33,322 nt of DNA from an uncultured Rhodobiaceae bacterium. Its GTDB lineage: Bacteria > Pseudomonadota > Alphaproteobacteria > RS24. Made by a program: the position numbers and the translations under genes. Where the stretch lies: assembly GCA_913051715.1 (NCBI GenBank), contig CAJXCG010000010.1:1-33322 (forward strand), written 5' to 3'. Below the pieces are notes generated by a model. That model saw nothing but the letters and a program-made list of their open reading frames with translations. It searched no databases and was not told where the DNA came from. Position 1 is the stretch's first letter. Every line of letters starts with the position of its first letter. Positions 29,611 to 33,322 of the stretch are shown one piece after another.

Positions 29611-30726
29611 TCAGGCGCCAGCGGCTTCTTCTGCCGGCGGTTCTGCCAGCGGCTCGTCTTGGCCCTCGGCAAGCTTGGCTTCGTCTTGCGTCAGTGCCTC
29701 GATATCGATCAGACCGGCATCGGAGCGGATTTTCGCCTCAATCTCATCAGCGACATCGGGATTTTCAGCCAAAAAACTGCGCGCATTTTCTTTGCCCTGC
29801 CCGATGCGTTGCGGGCCATAGCTGTACCACGAACCGGATTTTTCAACGACACCGGCTTTGACACCCAAATCGATCAATTCGCCGGTTTTGGAAATGCCTT
29901 CACCATATAAAATATCAAATTCAATCACGCGGAACGGCGGGGCCACTTTGTTTTTGACGACTTTAACGCGGGTCTGGTTACCGATCACCTCGTCGCGGTC
30001 TTTGATGGCTCCGATGCGGCGAATATCCAAACGACATGAGGAATAAAATTTCAGCGCATTACCGCCCGTCGTGGTTTCGGGGCTGCCAAACATCACCCCG
30101 ATTTTCATACGGATCTGGTTGATGAAAATAACCATCGTATTCGAACGCGAAATGGAGCCCGTTAGCTTCCGCAACGCTTGGCTCATCAACCGCGCTTGCA
30201 GCCCCGGCAGACTGTCACCCATATCGCCTTCCAGTTCGGCGCGCGGTGTCAGCGCCGCGACAGAGTCGATAACCAAAACGTCAACGGCGCCCGAGCGCAC
30301 CAGCGTATCGGCAATTTCAAGGGCTTGTTCGCCATTGTCGGGCTGGGAAATCAGCAAATCTTCAATCTGCACGCCCAATTTATTGGCATAGGCCGGATCG
30401 AGCGCATGCTCGGCATCAATAAACCCACAAATGCCCCCGGTTTTTTGCGCTTCGGCAACGGTGTGCAGCGCCAGCGTGGTTTTCCCCGAGCTTTCCGGCC
30501 CGTAAATTTCAACAATACGCCCGCGCGGCAAACCGCCAATGCCCAGCGCGATATCAAGACCCAGCGAGCCGGTCGAAACAGCTTCAATCTCGACAATGTT
30601 TTCCGGGTCACCCAGCTTCATCACCGAGCCTTTGCCGTAGTTCTTTTCTATCTGCGACAGCGCCGCTTCTAGGGCTTTTTTCTTATCTTCGCTTTTTTCC
30701 ATCAGGGTCACCACATTTTCAGACAT
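29611..30726 (-). CDS. recA: Recombinase A
   Basis: [103 protein letters not shown]. Confidence 0.98.
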   Translation of the reverse strand: MSENVVTLMEKSEDKKKALEAALSQIEKNYGKGSVMKLGDPENIVEIEAVSTGSLGLDIALGIGGLPRGRIVEIYGPESSGKTTLALHTVAEAQKTGGICGFIDAEHALDPAYANKLGVQIEDLLISQPDNGEQALEIADTLVRSGAVDVLVIDSVAALTPRAELEGDMGDSLPGLQARLMSQALRKLTGSISRSNTMVIFINQIRMKIGVMFGSPETTTGGNALKFYSSCRLDIRRIGAIKDRDEVIGNQTRVKVVKNKVAPPFRVIEFDILYGEGISKTGELIDLGVKAGVVEKSGSWYSYGPQRIGQGKENARSFLAENPDVADEIEAKIRSDAGLIDIEALTQDEAKLAEGQDEPLAEPPAEEAAGA

Positions 30727-30773
30727 GTCCGATCTCCGTTATTTCACGCCCAACCAAGGGGGGCAATAACGTT

Positions 30774-30803
30774 ATTATGTTCTATTTTTGTTCTCATTGT
30801 CCA
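30774..30803 (-). promoter_or_regulatory. Candidate recA promoter TGGACA-N18-CATAAT with embedded SOS box
   Basis: On -: -35 TGGACA (30803-30798), -10 CATAAT (30779-30774). Confidence 0.6.
30779..30793 (-). promoter_or_regulatory. LexA-binding SOS box, alphaproteobacterial type (GAAC-N7-GAAC on the recA strand)
   Basis: GTTC TATTTTT GTTC on +; lies in the spacer of the recA promoter. Matches the known alphaproteobacterial LexA motif GTTC-N7-GTTC. Confidence 0.85.
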
Positions 30804-30908
30804 GAAAAATCTGGAAAATGCTAAGCGGTTGATTTTTTGTGGTTTCTATCCATTTTGCGGATAAACCACCGGGCGGCTTGGCTGTCATTGCACAGCCGGC
30901 GGCGAGAA

Positions 30909-31325
30909 TCAGTCGTCCCGATAGACACGCTCGCGCTTTTCGTGGCGTTCTTGTGCCTCAAGCCCCAGCGTGGCGATGGGGCGTGCTTCCAGCCGCTTCA
31001 GGCTGATCGGCTCGCCGGTATCTTCGCAATAGCCGTAGGTTTTATCGTCAATGCGGCGCAGAGCGGAATCGATTTTATTGATCAGTTTGCGGTGGCGGTC
31101 GCGGGTGCGCAGTTCCAGCGCTTTTTCCGATTCGGCTGCCGCGCGGTCGCTTTCGTCGGGATGTTGGCTGCTTTCGGCTTTGAGACCGTTCACAGTCTCG
31201 CGTGTGCCTTTAACGATATCGTCTTTCCAATCCTGCAATTTGCGGCGGAAATACTCACGCTGACGCGCGTTCATAAAGGGTTCGTCTTCGTTGGGGCTAT
31301 AGCCCTTAGGAAGTCGGGTTGCCAT
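30909..31325 (-). CDS. dksA: RNA polymerase-binding transcription factor DksA
   Basis: PFMNARQREYFRRKLQDWKDDIVKGTRETVNGL...SALRRIDDKTYGYCEDTGEPISLKRLEARPIATLGLEAQERHE. Zinc-finger region has a single Cys (CEDTGEPI...). Confidence 0.93.
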   Translation of the reverse strand: MATRLPKGYSPNEDEPFMNARQREYFRRKLQDWKDDIVKGTRETVNGLKAESSQHPDESDRAAAESEKALELRTRDRHRKLINKIDSALRRIDDKTYGYCEDTGEPISLKRLEARPIATLGLEAQERHEKRERVYRDD

Positions 31326-31476
31326 GGCTGCCTCTTTTATTGCCTTAGATTCTTAATCACGGTGGGGTTTACTAAAACGTAAAGGAACGAAAATCAAGAC
31401 CCTATATTTTGCCGCGCACCGCCGCCTTACATGTCGCATCGGGTCGGTCAGTATTCCCTCTTGCACAAGAATTGGC

Positions 31477-31504
31477 TTGCCCTTAGGCTCTGCCCCCATA
31501 TATC
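31477..31504 (+). promoter_or_regulatory. Candidate promoter TTGCCC-N16-TATATC upstream of the MoxR gene
   Basis: -35 TTGCCC 31477-31482, -10 TATATC 31499-31504; MoxR ATG at 31559. Confidence 0.4.
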
Positions 31505-31558
31505 GAGAAAGGGCCTCGACCCGTGTCGGCGCTCGCGAAAAATTTAGTGGGAAGATCT

Positions 31559-32410
31559 ATGTCAACGAAATTTGAAGGCACCGAGAAATATATTGCGACC
31601 GAAGACTTGCGGGTCGCCGTTAACGCCGCGCTCACGCTCGAGCGGCCATTGCTCATTAAGGGCGAACCGGGCACCGGCAAAACCGTGCTCGCCGAAGAAG
31701 TTTCGGCCGCTTTGGGCATGAAGCTCATCACCTGGCATATCAAATCGACCACCAAAGCCCAGCAGGGTCTTTATGAATATGACGCCATCACCCGTCTGCG
31801 CGACAGCCAGCTGGGGGACGAGCGCGTGAAGGATGTGAAAAACTACATCAATAAAGGCAAGCTGTGGGAAGCCTTTGAGCAAGACGAGCGTGTGGTGCTC
31901 TTGATCGATGAGATCGACAAGGCCGATATCGAATTTCCCAATGACCTGCTGCAAGAACTCGACCGCATGGAGTTTTTCGTTTACGAGACGGGCGAAACCA
32001 TCAAGGCCACCAAACGGCCGCTGGTGATCATCACCTCGAACAATGAAAAAGAACTGCCCGATGCGTTTTTGCGCCGCTGTTTCTTCCACTACATCGCCTT
32101 TCCCGATGCCGACACCATGCAGCAGATTGTCAATGTGCATTACCCCGACATCAAAGAACGGCTGGTGAAAAACGCACTCGGCTCTTTCTATGAAGTGCGC
32201 GACGTGCCCGGGCTGAAGAAAAAGCCCTCCACCTCCGAACTGCTCGACTGGCTGAAGCTGTTGATGAACGAGGACATCGACCCCGAGACCTTGCGCGAGA
32301 ACGACGCCGGCAAGCTCATTCCGCCGCTACACGGTGCCTTGATCAAAAACGAGCAGGATGTACACTTGTTTGAGCGTCTGGCGTTTCTCGCCCGCCGCGA
32401 GCGCAATTAG
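31559..32410 (+). CDS. MoxR-family AAA+ ATPase
   Basis: RPLLIKGEPGTGKTVLAEEVSAAL (Walker A), RVVLLIDEIDKADIEFPNDLLQEL (Walker B). Start at ATG after gggaagatct; ORF-track start 31523 (GTG). Confidence 0.94.
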   Translation: MSTKFEGTEKYIATEDLRVAVNAALTLERPLLIKGEPGTGKTVLAEEVSAALGMKLITWHIKSTTKAQQGLYEYDAITRLRDSQLGDERVKDVKNYINKGKLWEAFEQDERVVLLIDEIDKADIEFPNDLLQELDRMEFFVYETGETIKATKRPLVIITSNNEKELPDAFLRRCFFHYIAFPDADTMQQIVNVHYPDIKERLVKNALGSFYEVRDVPGLKKKPSTSELLDWLKLLMNEDIDPETLRENDAGKLIPPLHGALIKNEQDVHLFERLAFLARRERN

Positions 32411-32426
32411 CCGAGGTTAAGCTAAT

Positions 32427-33322
32427 ATGTTCGTCAATTTCTTTCATGAGCTGAAACGCCATTCCGTGCCGGTGTCTTTACGCGAATATTTGTCGCTTCT
32501 GGAGGCGCTGGACGCCGAGGTCATCGAGCATGAGGTGGAAGACTTCTACTACCTCTCGCGCGCTGCGCTGGTGAAAGACGAACGCAATCTCGACAAGTTC
32601 GACCGCGTGTTCGGTGAAGTGTTCAAGGGGTTGGAAAGCCTGGGCGAAGGCGAGATTGCCGAAATTCCCGAAGACTGGTTGAAATCGCTGACGGAAAAAT
32701 TCCTCACGGAAGAAGAAAAGGCCGAGATCGAAGCGCTGGGCGGCTGGGAAAAAATTATGGAGGAGCTGAAAAAGCGCCTCGAAGAACAAGACGAACGCCA
32801 CGAGGGTGGCAATAAATGGATCGGCACGGGCGGCACCTCGCCCTTCGGCGCCGACGGCTACAACCCCGAAGGCGTACGCATCGGCCAGGATAAAAACAAA
32901 AACTTCAAGGCCGTCAAAGTCTGGGACAAGCGCGACTATAAAAACCTCGACGACAGTGTTGAACTCGGCACGCGCAACATCAAGGTGGCGTTGCGCCGCT
33001 TGCGTAAATTTGCCCGCGATGGCGAGGCCGATGTGCTCGACCTTGACGACACCATCAAATCCACGGCGAACGCCGGCTATCTCGACATCAAGCTGATTGC
33101 CGAGCGCCGCAACAAGGTGAAGGTGCTGGTGTTTTTCGACATTGGCGGCTCGATGGACAGCCATATTCGCCTGTGCGAGGAGCTGTTTTCCGCCGCGCGC
33201 ACTGAGTTCAAAAACATGGAATATTTCTATTTCCACAACTGCCTCTATGAGGGAGTGTGGAAAGACAATCGCCGCCGCCACACCGAAAAAATGCCGACAT
33301 GGGATGTGCTGCACACCTACCC
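32427..33322 (+). CDS. CoxE-like VWA-domain protein (3' truncated by window edge)
   Basis: MFVNFFHELKRHSVPVSLREYLSLLEAL...VKVLVFFDIGGSMDSHIRLCEELFSAARTEFKNMEYFYFHNCLYE; absent from the ORF track because no stop is reached. Confidence 0.92.
   Translation, partial: MFVNFFHELKRHSVPVSLREYLSLLEALDAEVIEHEVEDFYYLSRAALVKDERNLDKFDRVFGEVFKGLESLGEGEIAEIPEDWLKSLTEKFLTEEEKAEIEALGGWEKIMEELKKRLEEQDERHEGGNKWIGTGGTSPFGADGYNPEGVRIGQDKNKNFKAVKVWDKRDYKNLDDSVELGTRNIKVALRRLRKFARDGEADVLDLDDTIKSTANAGYLDIKLIAERRNKVKVLVFFDIGGSMDSHIRLCEELFSAARTEFKNMEYFYFHNCLYEGVWKDNRRRHTEKMPTWDVLHTY

Noticed and set aside
32478-33314. Minus-strand 278-aa ORF at the right end
   Set aside because: Antisense to the open VWA/CoxE-like reading frame, which has clear motifs and simply runs off the window.

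Overview
This 33.3 kb window looks like a gene-dense core chromosomal segment of an alphaproteobacterium. The lineage call is inferred from gene content and order: folE-hisI; purB-purC-purS-purQ-purL-bolA-grxD; recA-alaS converging on icd; dksA next to a MoxR ATPase and a CoxE-like VWA protein; a DUF3126-like ORF; and a GTTC-N7-GTTC SOS box at recA. I call about 33 protein-coding genes (two cut by the window edges), one tRNA-Leu(TAA), several terminators and several promoter candidates. I see no phage, IS element, CRISPR array, toxin-antitoxin pair or recognisable defence locus. I did not find a convincing undescribed multi-gene system. The best accessory-like candidate is a tightly packed four-gene cluster at 7681-11379 (alpha/beta hydrolase, crotonase-fold protein lacking both canonical catalytic Glu, SDR, M20 amidohydrolase with a GGCGCC tail). 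It follows a palindromic, apparently leaderless promoter. Other points worth a second look are a 30-bp tandem hairpin repeat carrying the stop codons of two convergent genes, recurring UCCG-tetraloop hairpins, a secreted protein built from two similar halves, a 15-bp direct repeat between cinA-like and map, and recurring TTGCC(S) -35-like elements. Family calls come from recognising motifs by eye; no database search was run.
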